Notes: generated from the letters alone by a model not told the origin. A DNA stretch of 64,000 nt from Malachius bipustulatus (GCA_910589415.1 OU342632.1:15007507-15071506), one strand, 5' to 3'. Counted from the first letter of the stretch, positions 1-13,763 are shown. Translations and numbers: made by a program.

Positions 1-957
1 GTGGACCAACGAAACGTAACAGGCCTAAGAAGCTGGAAGCTGGAGATATACGTGAAAAATGCCGAAACAGGTCAATTTTGTTATTGAGAGGAACATTATT
101 TTAATGACAAATATAAATACACAAGTTTATCCTCTTGTCAGGGCTAACAGACATCTCTAACAGACATTGAGTGAAAGTTATACCCAAGACATTTCAAAGC
201 TACTTAAATTCTATTTCCAACGATATCTCACTTTTGGGTTTCGCTTAAATACAGGCTTACATACAGGATGATCCAAAGAGAAAAAACAGGCCTAATAACT
301 TGGAAACTGAAAATGTAAACGAAAATCGCCGAAACATGGGAATGTTTCGAAAACTCCTCAATGTTATTGAGGGGGACATCTTTAGGTAACAAATTTAGCC
401 ACTTGGCAGGGGTGGCTATACCCCTTTGCTTATCATTACAGGGAAAAGATATCGAGCGATCCGTCATTTGAAAGCTACCTGAAATCTCTTTACAACAATA
501 TATCACTTTTTGGGTTTTGCAAAATTATTACCGGGCGAATCGATAAAACAAGTTTTCTTAACAATAATTATTGTTGCTTCGTTTTCTTCGGAAATGAGCG
601 AAGATAATAATTTTAAATAAAACAAATAGTGAAATGCGACGTTGTAAAAAAATATGTTTGCCTATTTACAAAAAAAAGTAAGTAATATGAGGTACACCTT
701 TTTTACCAATTCGCCCTGTAACATTCAGGCGAAACCCAAAAAGTGAGACATGGTTGTATAGAGAATTCAAGTAATTTTCAAATTATGTATCGCTGAATGT
801 CTGTTCCCTATGATGATAAGCAAAGGGGATGAACCCCTGCCAAGGGGATGAACTTCGGTAGTTAAATTTGTCACCGAAATATGTCCCCCTCGATAACAAA
901 ATTCACCTCTTTCAACGTATTTTCAAGTTATTAGGCCTGTTAAGTTTTCGTTGGGTC
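1..957. repeat. Inverted/direct repeat cluster cut by the window start
   Basis: One unit of about 240-250 bp occurs three times: about 1-250 and 274-527 in the same direction and 720-957 inverted. Shared words include ACAGGCCTAA, GTTATTGAG and TTTTTGGGTTT. The outer ends read GTGGACCAACGAAAC and GTTTTCGTTGGGTCACC. It looks like a foldback element with a duplicated arm. Confidence 0.65.
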
Positions 958-960
958 ACC

Positions 961-1267
961 TATAAACTTCAAATGCATTAGTAGGTACTTAACATGTTAA
1001 GCGCCAAGCAAAATTTTGACATTTTCACCACAGGACCATTATCACATTAGTGTTGTACCTTAAAAATAATGCCTATGATGCCTATGGCTACCAACATTTT
1101 TTGTATATGAAGTCCCTTGGTGGCAAATTTTCAATGAGGAATCCAATAATTCAATCTTAATTTTTACTCTTAAAATCCCTATAATTCCTATTTATAAATA
1201 AATTATACAGTGCTTCTCAAAAGCAACGAATAAATTCATAAATATTAGATATAATACCTATAGAATA
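961..1267. other. AT-rich intron, nothing recognised
   Basis: No frame, repeat or RNA signature seen. Confidence 0.5.
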
Positions 1268-2348
1268 TACAGGAGGAGTCATGACTAGCCAACTGACTTC
1301 AATGACGTAGACGAAATAATGGATGAAATTCTAGGTAGAGGACACCCAGGCAAGTCTAAATCTATGACAATTTTTTTTTTTGCTAACACTTACGAAGATG
1401 TTTTCTAAGTTTGGGCTTAAATGTTAAACGGCGATATCGAGAGCGATATCTTTGCAACGGTTTGCTGAAATGATAGAAAATTGTAACGAAAATACTTGAA
1501 AAGAAACGAATCGCGCACTTTTTTGACATAAACGCACATTTTTACGATCGAATTTTGGAGAAAACGAGATCGAGCTAGAATAGTACAGGATAAATTCTAT
1601 GAAATGAGTTTCCTAAAATGAACGGCACACTTCGAACAGCTCTACAAAAACTGATAAAAGCAAAAATCTTATACCTATTGAAGAAAACACCTAAACTTAA
1701 ATTTTCGACTTTGCCCACAAATTTATAATCTTCCTCAAAATTCATTGAAAATCTTTCAAAAGCTGCCGTACTATATGAATTTACGGTATAGCCATAGCCA
1801 GAATTTTAAATCTAGGAAACAGTGCCGTACTTGAAGAAAAAGTACTGGATTCGGAGAGTGCAGGAAAAGTGCTATGAAATGAGCTTTTAAAATCGAATGG
1901 CACACTTCGAACAGCTTCACAGAAATAGATTTTAAAATGCAGTAAAATGTTGTTCTTACATTTATCTATTTTTTGTGAAGCTGTTCGAAGTATGTCGTTA
2001 GATTTGAGAAGCTCACTTCATAGTAGTTTGTCTCTTCTTTCTGAACAAGCCTGTTTTGGTTCCGAAAGTCGATTAGAAAATGTGCTTTTTTTGTAAAACA
2101 ATGTCATTTCTTTTCAAGTGCGGTCCTGGATTTTCAATGTCCATAACGGACATCTTAAAATGCCTTCGTAGATGAGTGTTTCTGGTATCATCAAACAATT
2201 GCAAAGATATCGCCATGTAAAGCCGTTTAAGCCCAAACATAGAAAACATCCTGTATCTTCGTACCTGTGGAAAAAAAATTCTCACTTGCCTCGATATCCT
2301 TTACCTAGCATTTAACTATATCGCATTAGTCATGAGTCACCCTGTGTA
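1268..2348. mobile_element. Palindromic MITE, diverged
   Basis: Ends TACAGGAGGAGTCATGACTA and TAGTCATGAGTCACCCTGTG. Arms share GTTTGGGCTTAAA, GGCGATATC and ACACTTCGAACAGCT. The centre is near 1800. There is no coding frame. Confidence 0.7.
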
Positions 2349-3879
2349 ATAATAATCGAAAGCTTTGAGTGAATAATATAGAGTTTTAGAATGGACAGTC
2401 ATATCACAAAAGACCTTAATTTGTCGTACTAATAGTTCTATTAAAGTGTATGATGCAATAATTTACATTAATATAATCGACGATAACTATTTACGATAAT
2501 TAAAAAAAACTCATCTTTACTTCAAATAGGTATTCAACATGTAAATGAGTAGCGGAATATTCATTTCCGCTACTGAACGATAATTGAAATCTACCTCAGG
2601 AAGGCAGAACACATCGTTAATAGTTTGTGATATTCGATTCGTGCTCAATTTCAAATATACCCTTTTGCTATAAATAACCTTTCCGTTCCCGACCTGATTT
2701 CCTAAATTCAACCAACAAGAATTGCGATAAATTGAAAAGCCGTGTATCTCAAAAATTTCCACCTCGTAGAATTCGAAATGCCAAACAGTGGATCTAAAGT
2801 AGGTACTCGGATATAACTCGATATGCAGGAATCACTTAAGCAGAAATTTTCATGTTTCGATGATTCCTATCATCTCTTGTCGAAATCACGCAGTGTCACA
2901 CTAAAAGCATTGATACATTTTCGATTTCCCTAGAAGAATTCCTATTTATTTTTAGGATGTATGATAGACAGTTTATTTTACACGGATAAACTGGAGTTCA
3001 GGTAACAATATGATGGCTTACTGCTTACTCTCTGGAAAATTGAAATCGGTTTTATGTTACATGTTTCTGATTAGATTTTATAAAATAATAAATTGGGACT
3101 CACTGAAAAAGGCATCAGCGAAAATTGTGCATCAACATGGATTTAAAGATGAGGTATTAAATAGTTCAGCAGAGTTTTAATGTTTAAAAATATTTTTGTA
3201 TTTTTAATCTGCTTTGAAATCTTCTTAGATTATTCTTTTAAAAATACAGAAATTCCTATCTATCTAGGGAATCTTCATTTAAAATAGGTACGAAACTTTT
3301 TAGTGAATTTTAATGTTCGCATAATTATTAATAATTGGTAAAATCCATTTTATTCATTTTAACATCTAAAATGGGCGTGAACAAGAGCTTCATAACCGTG
3401 GAAAATTTTTATTCGATAGCTTTTGGTAGATCTTGAAGACCTGCCAATTTAAGTAAATACGTATCTCTTCAAAACGGTGTTTTTTCAAGAACTCTTCTAA
3501 TAGTTGTCATTATTCATTTTTATCCATTAGTCATTATTAGAACTCTTCCCGTTGATTCCTGTTATCCAAGGTTCGCATTATTAATGGTTGAGAGTAGCTA
3601 TTACCAATTTGCAGCTAGAAACAAAATTTTTCATACCACAAAATATCTTAATAAGTACTTGCAAAAAATGGAGAAAAACCTTTAGGAAAAACAAACTGAA
3701 GAAACTGTAAGAAGAACTAAGGGTACACCATGTCACTGCGTATTCAGAACAAATTCAGTAATCCTACCGATCAAAACAAATTAGGGGTGTAAAATGAAGA
3801 AAAAAAGTAAGGGATGATTTGGAAGGCATAAAGTTATATTCCCTTGCTTCTTCACTGTCTGATAATACAGCTGCATACT
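2349..3879. other. AT-rich intron, nothing recognised
   Basis: The minus-strand open frame at 2517-2762 has no recognisable family; the rest is AT-rich. Confidence 0.5.
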
Positions 3880-4196
3880 TCTGACAAACTTTCGAAACTA
3901 ATCTGATCCAGTATAATTCTGTGCCTAATCGTAACGGACATATCTTGGACCTTGTTCTGGCTGACTTTCCTCTGACTGCTCTTGGAGCGGAGAATCCTCT
4001 GGTACGGGAGGATACGCACCTGCATTAACTGTTGAGTTTTGCAGCCACGGGGGATCCTTTGCCAACTTGTCGTGTGTGCAAATCTGAGCGGCTTGGATTG
4101 GGAGTCTGTCTTTGGTTGTTACACGGATGCTGAGGTGGCTTGGAATCTATTTTATTAAATTTTAAACAACGCCTTTGATCTTTCTGTTTCATAGTC
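3880..4196 (+). pseudogene. Jockey-like LINE endonuclease fragment, left half
   Basis: The + strand reads SVPNRNGHILDLVLAD and ENPLVREDTHLH near 3910-4025, matching the last motif block of APE-type endonucleases of LINE ORF2 (pattern: N.NG..LDLVL...PLV..D.HH), with a stop in place of the second His region. Linker sequence DWESVFGCYTDAEVAWNLFY follows (4090-4155). Interrupted by a MITE at 4197. Confidence 0.72.
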
Positions 4197-4703
4197 TACA
4201 GGGTGGTCCAATTTAAAACTTCAGGACTTTACCAAACGATAGATAACGTTAAAATAATGCCAGTTTCTCTAATACACTTATATCCGGGAAAGCTTCCTTT
4301 TCAAGATACAAGTTTGAGTTTTGGGAAAAAAATGATGCTTTGTGAATATTGTCAAAACGGCTGCTTTAAAAAAATTTAAATTTGGCTCGCAGCATGAGCT
4401 AAGTATCTTTCATGATTTACGGATATGGCACACCCATATCTCCACCGCTAGTTTTCGCAATTTATCACCATAAGCCGTAAATCATGAAAGATACTTAGCT
4501 CATGCTGCGTGCCAAATTTAAATTTTTTTAAAGCAGCCGTTTTGACAATATTCACAAAACATTATTTTTTTCTCAAAACTTCAACGCCCTGTATCTTGAA
4601 AAGGAAGCTTTCCCGGCTATAAGTGTATTAGAGAAACTGGCGTTATTTTAACGTTATCTATCGTTTGGTAAAGTCCTGACGTTTTAAGTTGGACCACCCT
4701 GTA
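4197..4703. mobile_element. Palindromic MITE inside a LINE relic
   Basis: TACAGGGTGGTCCAATTTAAA and its near-complement; arms of about 240 bp, target TA. It interrupts the Jockey-like fragment, which shows its order of insertion. Confidence 0.85.
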
Positions 4704-4995
4704 TAAACTCATCTAATCGTTGGTACCCTCCGCGGTTTACGCATTCGATCATAGCTGATTTAAAGAGAAAGACTGCTTTTCACGTATATAACCAAGATAT
4801 ACTTACTCAATTTAAGTTTTTGAGAACGTCCCTTAAACGTGACAATTAATAATCTTATCACAACTTTATCAGTCAGACTGATAGTAATCATGACCCTAGA
4901 AAATTTTGCCCTTTGTGAATAATCGTCGTGGCTCATCAAGTCCTTCCCAATACTATATGAACTATAACGGAGATACATTCGCTGATTTGCCTGAG
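4704..4995 (+). pseudogene. Jockey-like LINE fragment, right half
   Basis: After the MITE the same LINE continues: WYPPRFTHSIIADLKRK, then QFKFLRTSLKR (about 4720-4845), and in another frame FVNNRRGSSS and NYNGDTFADLPE (about 4915-4990). These are the endonuclease-to-RT linker blocks. Several stops and shifts; a relic. Confidence 0.7.
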
Positions 4996-6453
4996 GTGCT
5001 TATATGTCCTACTATGTATTTTTGCAACTGAGATTCTATGTAAATCAGCAGTTTATTACACACCTTTTATTAAGCATTTGCTGTTAGGTGGATGTAGATA
5101 AATAAAAAATGAAATTAAATTAAATATTGAGGGTACAGTCGTGAAACCTCAGGGGTATGTTTAATGTTTCCTAAATTTCATTTGTTTCTGTTTTGAAAAA
5201 ACGTTTATATCTCACTTCATTAATGAAATTTGGGACACCCTGTATTTTTTCAATTTACCTTATTAAACTTACATTCATATTACATAGAATATGAAAATCA
5301 TAGTAGTTGTCAATAGGTATATTGTAATAAATTTTTCCTACGACCACTATACAAAACACTACTTTGCGCATCGTTTTTTGTGCGCCAACTAGCAGATTTC
5401 TCACGTATCCAAAACTGTGCGACGAAGTGACATAAGGCATAGCCAAAAATCATTTCTGTACAGTTTTAATGTAAACAACAGTGATGGGCGGTAACTGAGA
5501 ACTCACTGTTACTTATTGTTAATGGAATAACTATTCATTTAAAGCTTCAAGGTAATAAAATAAACACAAATGGGATAACATAGAACCCGACAAGACTATA
5601 AAATATAATATACTTATTATTCTCTTGTGGCAGTAATTATAAAAATTTACGAGTTGATCGCTAATAACAGCATTGGTAGCGTTCAAATCAAATTCACGAA
5701 CGTGAAAACTCGCACACCTCTAACTTCAATCGACGACGCACAGTCGACTGCGTTGTGTGGAAGTTGCATATCTACCACGTCTCCACGCTCCACGTCACTG
5801 ATTTTTAGTTTAGATACGGAGTCTAATAATAAATAATAATAATATTGTGGGTAGAATTCAATGATTTAACAGTATATAATAGTAATATTAAAAAGTCATT
5901 GGTAGAATTGAAAATAATACCTAACCTAGGTAGTCTGAAAAAATAAACTTTAGTTACCTATCATTATAATGGATTGTGATTCCTCTGAATCTGAAGCAAA
6001 AATACACCACCTGAAGTCAGAAAACAAGCAGGTTTGTGTTCTTTGAATTTGCTACCTGTAGTTTCGAGAGAAAAATACGAATCTGCTTATAAACATTTCA
6101 TAAATTGGAGAAAAGGTCATAAAAGCAGAGTATTGTCAGAAAAAATAATTTATGTGTTAAATTTGTTAAATAATTAATCTGTTAAATTGTGGTCGTAGGA
6201 AAAGTACTGTGTGTAGCACGTGCGGAAAAGAAATTTCACACTCGTGAGAAATTTTCTCTTTTCCGCACTTGTTTCACAATATACTATAATAGCATAATTT
6301 AATTTCACTTCCTGGTCCGAATACACATAATTTCGCATTTTTTCACTTCACGCATATCTTTCTTAAATTCTGAACTCATAACGCAAGGCATTATCTTTTT
6401 TTTTTTTTGTAAAACAAAGGTTTTTAATTGGTGTTATATCTGACTTATGCAGC
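4996..6453. other. AT-rich intron with isolated MITE end
   Basis: GGGACACCCTGTA near 5231 is a lone end of the CAGGGTG family. Otherwise only the hairpin at 6220-6268. Confidence 0.5.
6220..6268. repeat. Short hairpin
   Basis: GTGCGGAAAAGAAATTTC pairs with GAAATTTTCTCTTTTCCGCAC; part of AT-rich intron. Confidence 0.6.
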
Positions 6454-6867
6454 GTGACTTAGTTGTTTTAAAGGGAGTAAAGTGATTTTAAAGGGAATGC
6501 TATAAAAATGCAATTATGCTCCGTGTGTTGAAATCGATTCATTTTTACGAAAGTTACAAACAAATGTAAATTTTAATTTTCCATTTTCAAACAGCTTGTA
6601 TTGCAAACGGCAAAAGATATTAGAAAACAGCTTACATGTTCCCATCTTAACTTTCAAGCGGTGACTTAGTTGTTTTAAAGGGAGTAAAGTGATTTTAAAG
6701 GGAATGCTATAAAAATGCAATTATGCTCCGTGTGTTGAAATCGATTCATTTTTACGAAAGTTACAAACAAATGTAAATTTTAATTTTCCATTTTCAAACA
6801 GCTTGTATTGCAAACGGCAAAAGATATTAGAAAACAGCTTACATGTTCCCATCTTAACTTTCAAGCG
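6454..6867 (+). repeat. Tandem duplication, two 207-bp units
   Basis: 6454-6660 and 6661-6867 look identical apart from the first bases. Each unit ends with a piece of the common MITE core (CAGCTTACATGTTCCCATCT). The similarity suggests a recent local duplication. Confidence 0.88.
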
Positions 6868-9800
6868 GTATCCTATTATTTTGTGGATGAAATTGTTTTA
6901 TAGGGTTATTAATATAATCAGATTTTTTGAAGACACACTAAGCGCCATTGTATTTTTTACTAGACTTTCCTTTAAAATGAAATATCACAAGTATTAGGGG
7001 GTTGCCATTTGAAGTTTCATATTTAAAGTCGATGAATCTTTAAGGGTTGATGGGCGTGGAGTCATTTACTACGTCTTTTTTGTCCCCCCTCCTCTTTTTA
7101 CCCAAACGTTTTTTGTGATTTTTTATAACTTTTTTTTGTTTTAAAGAAGTAAAAATCCCTGCTGAAATTAAATCTTTTCGATGCTATGAAGTCTGCGAAG
7201 CCTTATTACGTAAGTCAAGCTCAGCTTAATCAAGCTCTCACGTGCGAGATCAAATGATATTTTAAATGAAAGCTCAGAGTTCAAATCTAAAATCAATTTA
7301 ACTTGTGCAATACAAATGGGCATTAGAGTGTTATAATCAACATTTCGCTTCACTTGTCTCCAATGGGATATTTTTAGACTGCTATATTTAATAGCCAATT
7401 GCTGGGAATGAAATATCGATTAAAATCAGCACTTCGATTGAACAGTTTGTTGCAACCTGTTCAGTAATTATTATTACAGGTGTGTAAAAATTACTTTAAG
7501 TCAATTCAATGTAGGCTATCATAATAGGGAAGGCAAGTTAATTATAATGAATCAACTTCGTGTTTATCAGCTATTTATCGTCATCTGAAATAATAATTGA
7601 TATTATCGTCTACATATAATTAGTGAATTTTTTTTAAAGAAACCAGCGTTTAGTTAGTGAAACAGAACCATTCGTGACTGGTATAAAGAGTCAAACAATC
7701 AGATCTAAGTCCTGATTAGACTTTCACCCTCGCTTTCTTCTAATTTACATAAGGCAAACTCCTCTAAACATGCTCAGTAAGTCCTTGAGAAAGGTTACTC
7801 TTGATGAGGCGAGAATACTTATAGGATTTAAAATAGGGTAACATTTACACTTACTTTACTCTTAATAGTTATTGGCCTCAAATTTTATGTTAAGAAAATT
7901 AGTTATAATACATCATAATGTTGCTTATACACGTTTGTTTCATTACAATACATCTTATAAAGTTTGAAGTACTCAGGTGAGTTTCATGGGATGCAGAATA
8001 AGATTTATAATAGCGATGCTTAAAAAATTTTTACATCCTTTGACAAGTAAACGACATCCTTTGATATTCTGAAAAGTACCTACCTATAACCTTTTTTCAA
8101 ACGCCTTTAACACAAACTTCGTTTAACCCTTACGTAGTTTGCAGTTTCGAGTGCCCTTTCGTGTAGTCCTTAAAAGCCGATGAAGCGCTATAAGATTGAA
8201 ATTATCTCTCGACAAGGAGCCTGAAAAGAACAGCAAGTTACTCAGATGAGATTAAGTACATAAACTTGACAGAAAAATTCAATTTTGTTCTGCGGCCAAG
8301 TCTTTAATGTAAAAGGATAAATCATTTCGCAGCAGGGGTACTTCTTAAATTTAATGGACATATTTTCAAAGTTATCCCTTTTTATCTCAAATTGAGCTTG
8401 AAATGCGACCATTTATGTGCAAAAGTATAAAAACGCACAGTTCAGTTTGAGTAGTTTTTGAGGGGTAAAAAATTTAATAAAAATACGGTGTCATAAGCAT
8501 CATCGTATATCGGTGTTGTAAAACCAAGGCTTTATATTCTAGTCAACGCTTTAAAAAAGCTTCTTCAGGCAAGATTATATTCGGTATGATAGGGTATAGT
8601 AAAAGCTAAAAGCCTGAAACATTAATCACCTAGTATATGTATAATATAATGCAAGATATCTGCATGATTCATGTCCGCTCTTTTATTCAAAACACTTCCG
8701 ATAAAGAAAAAATAAATTTTCCATATTGTACGTGTCTCGCATCTCACATACGCCATCAGCATTTGTCATCTTCAATATTTTCATGAAAGAATTTCCCCTA
8801 AAAAAACATTCACTCTCGTTTCTCATTGTTTCCATGAACATAAGAACTCGTTTTGACAGAATTATTATCGAGCAAGCTTATAAAGCTCCATCAGAAGTGG
8901 CTTTTGTTGGAGAATTCGAGACAAAGCTTAGGCCACAAGCGAATGTTACCAGACAATATTCATGAAGTGAGGCGAATTCGGGATATTTTAATACCAAGTG
9001 ACATTTCTATAATGTGCCTCATTCTCGACAGTCTGCTTTTCCTATAGAATATTAACTTGGTAGATCATACTGGAATCGATAGTTGGCATGGCACAGCAAA
9101 TGTGCTTTTCCTCGGTAGCCTGCCCTTTATGTATTGCTCGATTCGCCAAATAAACCGCTCAGAGGTTGGCGGGCAACACTGATAGAACAGACGATAAACG
9201 ATACTTCCTGGCAAAAACAGATACAAGCGGTTATTCGAATTTTAGTTCCAATAAAATTCAAACCATTTGCTAGAGATAACTTACAACGCCTAACAATTTT
9301 CAAAGTTATGTATGTTCGTATGAATTTATGGTAGGTACTAATTCTCTATTCTCTATGTTGAATTTATAGATGTTGCTGTGTTTTATTTGTTCATAAAGTT
9401 GAATGTGGACTAATAAAAAAAAATGTTAAAAACCTGCGGGATTGCATAGATATATGTATAGATTCTTATTCCTATCGTATATTTACATAATATTACCATA
9501 TTGTTACGAATTTTCATTCTGTGATTCGACGATAATTTTGGAAAGTCAATTAACTGAATTAATTACTTTATTAATCGATTACTTGAATCTACAATTCACA
9601 ATAAACACTACTCCCTATACTAATTTACAAGTTCAATTAAAATCTCACTATACTATTACTGATTCCTTACATCACACACTGTCCATAACACTACTCCGCC
9701 TTCTGTACAATATCGCTCATTTAATGTCGCTTCCTTATTCGCTTACCATGTAGCCCTTTCTGCTCGCTTGATTTAAAATTTCAAATAAAGATACAAAATA

Positions 9801-11089
9801 AAAAAGGAAAATAAAAATATGCGAGCAGAGGGGTTTCTCCTCTCGCTCCGTTCGGGTACTTTCAAATTTCTTTGAGCCCGAAGCGGAGCAGAGAATGGTT
9901 GGGATCTTGAAAGAAAGTCACAAATTTTTTTAGTGATCGTCTAGATCAATTATGTTTTCTAGAAAAAGTTTCCAAAAAGTTTCCAAAAAGTTTCCAAAAT
10001 CCTTGACCTGCCCTACGCTGTGAATATTTACTTTCAGGTCACACAAAACACATCAAATAAAACACACACTAACAATTAACAGTTTATTGGAATACTCCAA
10101 TTAAATTGAATTTCCCAGGAATTGATAGTAATGTATCGTGAGATTATTTATACTTAAATTTAGGATCTTCTAACTTATTCACTAATTATTATACATAACA
10201 TCAAAGATAAGACAAAATATCATTATTCATTCTAAAATGTAAGTAGTCCGTAAAAGACCCCAAAAAATTTACAATATAAATCTGATAAGGTACCTTCCAG
10301 TCCAAATAGCGGTTTATGTTGAAAAGTGAGTGAACGGAAGATCCAAAAGCAGGATGGAGAGTAATGCTTCCTCCTTCCACAACTGCTTACATCAGACCTC
10401 CTCTATCGTCCAGACACATAAAAACCAAAACAAAAAAAAAATGGCTTCGCTTTTCCCAAAGGACGCCATCCATCCAAACTTGCTTACATCGGCAAAACTC
10501 CTGAACCAATTATGGTCCCGGAACGGAAACTAAAATAGGGACTGGAATCAGAGCGAAAAAGCCCTAACGAGAAAGCCCTGAAATTAAGAATAATTACAAT
10601 CGGAATTTACTAAACGTCATTTTCTTATTACCGAAGCGGGCACACCATTATACCCTGGTCGAGCTTCTCTTAACTATTCCATGTTAATCAGCATCAACAG
10701 ACTCATCCTACCTAATTAGAAAACGACATAGAACATTAGCTTTGCTAAATAAATCTAAAACAACAACTTCATACCTGAGTTTAAGCAAACCACTACATGA
10801 AACAATAAAAACTAAACAATTCACTTTATGGAATCATGTTCACACCACCACTATTTCAGACAGAAAGGAACGACGGAACCAATCTCGTCGGGACCCCGAC
10901 CTCCTATCTCTCAATCGATAAATAAGCGCACACTGAGTTATCCGTTACATCGTTCTGTCAATTCACCCACTGGCATGTGGCGGAAACTGACACTCATCAT
11001 TCGACCTCTCTACAATGACTCAGAGTATAAAACCAGCGGAGTGTAACATTCCCAACAGGTCTATTTTCTTGCGCCTTTTCTATTCGAAA
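6868..11089. other. AT-rich intron, mostly featureless
   Basis: Short open frames (for example 8726-8965 and 9442-9753) show no family signature. The word GTTTCCAAAAA repeats three times at 9968-9998. A TATA-like GTATAAAACC at 11024 has no gene attached. Confidence 0.5.
9838..9898. repeat. Short imperfect hairpin
   Basis: CTCTCGCTCCGTTCGGG pairs with CCCGAAGCGGAGCAGAG; a similar palindrome-type sequence is absent elsewhere in the window. Confidence 0.5.
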
Positions 11090-11900
11090 ATTCATTCGAA
11101 ACAGATGCGGAAAAGCGCACGCTACAACCACTTCGCAGTTTTAGAAGTCATTCGAGTACTCCTGGTATGCTGGGTGAACCAGCCGTTCCATGTCCGCTTT
11201 GGATTCTTGCAGTAGGGTCTCCGCTCCTCTGCGGTGTCTGGAACACTTGCTTCATATGACTGTCTCCAAAGCGCGGTTTGAGAGCCCTAACCAGTGTCAA
11301 ATTTCCTATGGTCCTGTTCGGAGATAGTCTACCGGAGTTCCAGAGCTGTTGTCCTTGAGGGCAGAACTAGAGCCGTGACCTTCTACGCAGGCGTTCATGC
11401 GTTGGCTTCTGCAGCAGCATCTAGCTGACATCGATAGGTATTCCAGGAACTGTGTCCGTCATAATTTGGAAGATCCACGTGTTGTAAATCACCTCCGTGT
11501 ACGCTCGCTGCACTTCTTATCGCACTCCGTCGTTGACGTGTTTCCACGTTCTGGATGTGATTCTGAAAACTTTCTATTTTGTCGGTGACTTCTTTCCTGA
11601 TACCGATGGACTCTTTCTTGATTTATTCTCTCTCGATTTCCTTACCAGCCTAAGTTATCATCTTTTCATAGAGCTGGTCTTGATCATACCACAACTCATC
11701 CAAAAAACTTTTTTGGTTCTTTTTGTTCTTGTTCGTTTTCTTTCCTTCGTATCAGTTTTGGTTTTTCTTCATTCCTTCTGGTTCTTTTAATCTTTTCAAT
11801 TCTTCTTTTTTTTTTCCTTTAACCGTTTCAATTCTTCCTCTTTCTTTTTGTTCTACCTTTTCAATTTCTTTTCTAATTAGTAACTCTCATCTTAATTAAC
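11090..11900 (-). pseudogene. Gypsy-type Gag relic
   Basis: On the minus strand a Lys/Glu-rich helical part (about 11900-11690; RLKEKKKEELKRLKEPEG) is followed by LPNYDGHSSWNTYRCQLDA (about 11475-11420), EKVTALVLP-type sequence and RALKPRFGDSHMKQVFQ (about 11280-11230), then DMERLVHPAYQEYSND (about 11205-11160). This order is that of insect gypsy Gag proteins. Frame changes and stops occur at several points. No matching LTR pair was recognised nearby. The strong purine/pyrimidine strand bias of 11540-11890 comes from the Lys/Glu-rich coding. Confidence 0.72.
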
Positions 11901-12196
11901 TGCTAATTGCTTCGGCTTCCGAACTCGCTTGAAACTACTTTGGACAGAGTAAAGAAAATTGCCAGATTTTTAATCACCCTGTATGAAAATTTCATCCACA
12001 CAATATTATACTACAAGAAAAATTAGCATAAGAATATGTAAGCCGTTTTCCGTTAGTTGGAGCCGTTTTGTACACTGCTTTTAAAATGTGAAACTGCGAT
12101 TTTCAGTTGTTTATAATAACTCATAACCCACTCATTTTAGACTGCAACTGTAAAAAACATTCTTATTGGATTTTCACGGGAAATATAAAAAAAATA
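11901..12196. repeat. Fragment of the common MITE core
   Basis: Holds TCACCCTGTATGAAAATTTC, AAGCCGTTTTCCGTTAGTTG and AACTCATAACCCACTC, a half-copy of the core seen in the palindromes. Confidence 0.55.
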
Positions 12197-12928
12197 TACA
12201 CCGTGTTTTATATTAAGTCGGCACTATTGCTAACTTCGTTATTATTTAACCTAGAAAGTCGGTTAAATTAGCAAACTAGTAGTATTTTTTCTCCTGAATA
12301 AAATGGCGAAAACAGAAAAACAATTGAACATCGCGTTTTCGATATATTTAAAAAAATGGATATTTTTTATGGAACACCCTGTATATTTTGAGATGGATCG
12401 GTTGCAAAATTAAAAAAAAAAAGTATCTATGCACTATGATCCTAAAATAATAAAATTTTACACACAAACAAGTTCTGTTATTTGTTTATGTAAAATTAAA
12501 TGCTTTTTAAGGTAACAACTCTTATTTTTAGTGTATTTTTTTTATTGAAAAATACACTATTGAGGACGGCATAATTTTTTTACCTTACATTACGTAGGTA
12601 CACTAAATTACAATAATTGTGGCAGCCTACTTTGGTAGTAATAAAATAATGAATAATTAATGAATTTATTATTTTAGGATCATAGTGTATAAAGACTTTT
12701 CCCTTTAAAAAAACATTTGCAACCGATCCATCTAAAAATATACAGGGTGTTCCATTAAAAAAATTTCATTTTTTTAAATATCTCAAAAACGCGATGTTCA
12801 ATTGTTTTTCTGCTTTCGCCATTTTATTCAGCGGCAAAAATACTACTGGTTTGCTAATTTAACCGACTTTCTAGGTTAAATAATAACGAAGTTAGCAATA
12901 GTGCCGACTTAATATAAAACACGGTGTA
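12197..12928. mobile_element. Palindromic MITE
   Basis: Ends TACACCGTGTTTTATATTAA and complement. A second inverted pair inside (ACACCCTGTATATTTT near 12373 and AAATATACAGGGTGTTCC near 12733) suggests either nesting or an internal end. No coding frame. Confidence 0.8.
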
Positions 12929-12954
12929 TACAGTGAATTTTTAAAAACAACCTT

Positions 12955-13110
12955 TCAATTTTTTTAATTTCAAATGGCCATGAAATTGGTCCACAAGGTC
13001 AAAGTCATCAGAACAGTCAGATGACCCCCATTGTCTTAAACAATTTTTTTGTATCTGGCTTACCAACAGAAATATCCGGGTCCGAAGATTGACATGACTC
13101 ACCCTGTATA
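12955..13110 (-). repeat. Dispersed repeat, copy A
   Basis: On the minus strand starts TACAGGGTGAGTCATGTCAA and contains GACAATGGGGGTCATCTGA and GACCAATTTCATGGCCATTT. Homologous to 61321-61470. Confidence 0.6.
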
Positions 13111-13289
13111 ATTTGCTCATTCCTTTTTATACCTAATAGGTAGTAAGTTTTCAAATTGCAAGATATCATTAAATTTGGGAGATTAATCTTCAGAGAAAAA
13201 GCAACAATGCCATATAATACGCCTGCATCCTATAGTATGTTACTACAGAAGCGATTCATGCCCTTATCAAAATCCGCTCGCTGAGCCGA

Positions 13290-13763
13290 AGTCATGCGGA
13301 ACAGAGAAGCTCGAGCAAAGACATCTCCTCTATACACAGTCCGATGATTCCATTTCCTATTTCCAGTAAACTTGATTTGTTACTGGCCAAGATTGCTGAT
13401 TTAATAGAATATATGCAATCCAGCATTGTTAATGATGTCGCTTTAAGCCGTTTCTCGCAAAGGGCTCTTGTCAGGGATGTCAATAAAATACCTCCTTGTA
13501 TTGCTGTCAAAATGTGAGGCGAAGATCGTAGATCGCTGTCCTTGAATTATGCACGAAATCTATTGGAAACAAGCGAATTTATTCTGTTGTCTCCGCGCTC
13601 TTTAGGTTTTCTGCTACTAGATTTCCGTTGTTCAATAAACGAGCTTTGGCATTTGACAAAAGAGCCCTTGACGTACGTAGTTGCCGTTGGTGAAATAGAC
13701 AGCTCCAGAAATATAATAACACAGAAAATTTCCCTAAACAACAAACTATTGATCGCAGCATAA
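13290..13763 (+). pseudogene. Unrecognised degenerate open frame
   Basis: A single + frame with one internal stop (13515-13517) runs over about 157 codons, with protein-like composition (SSKLDLLLAKIADLIEYMQS, then SFVK-poor hydrophobic sequence). It lies upstream of the non-LTR fragment at 14080 and might belong to a mobile element, but I recognise no family. Weak evidence. Confidence 0.2.

Noticed and set aside
9442..9753. 103-codon hydrophobic frame
   Set aside because: AT-rich composition gives many Leu, Ile and Tyr codons; no motif, no start context and no neighbours.
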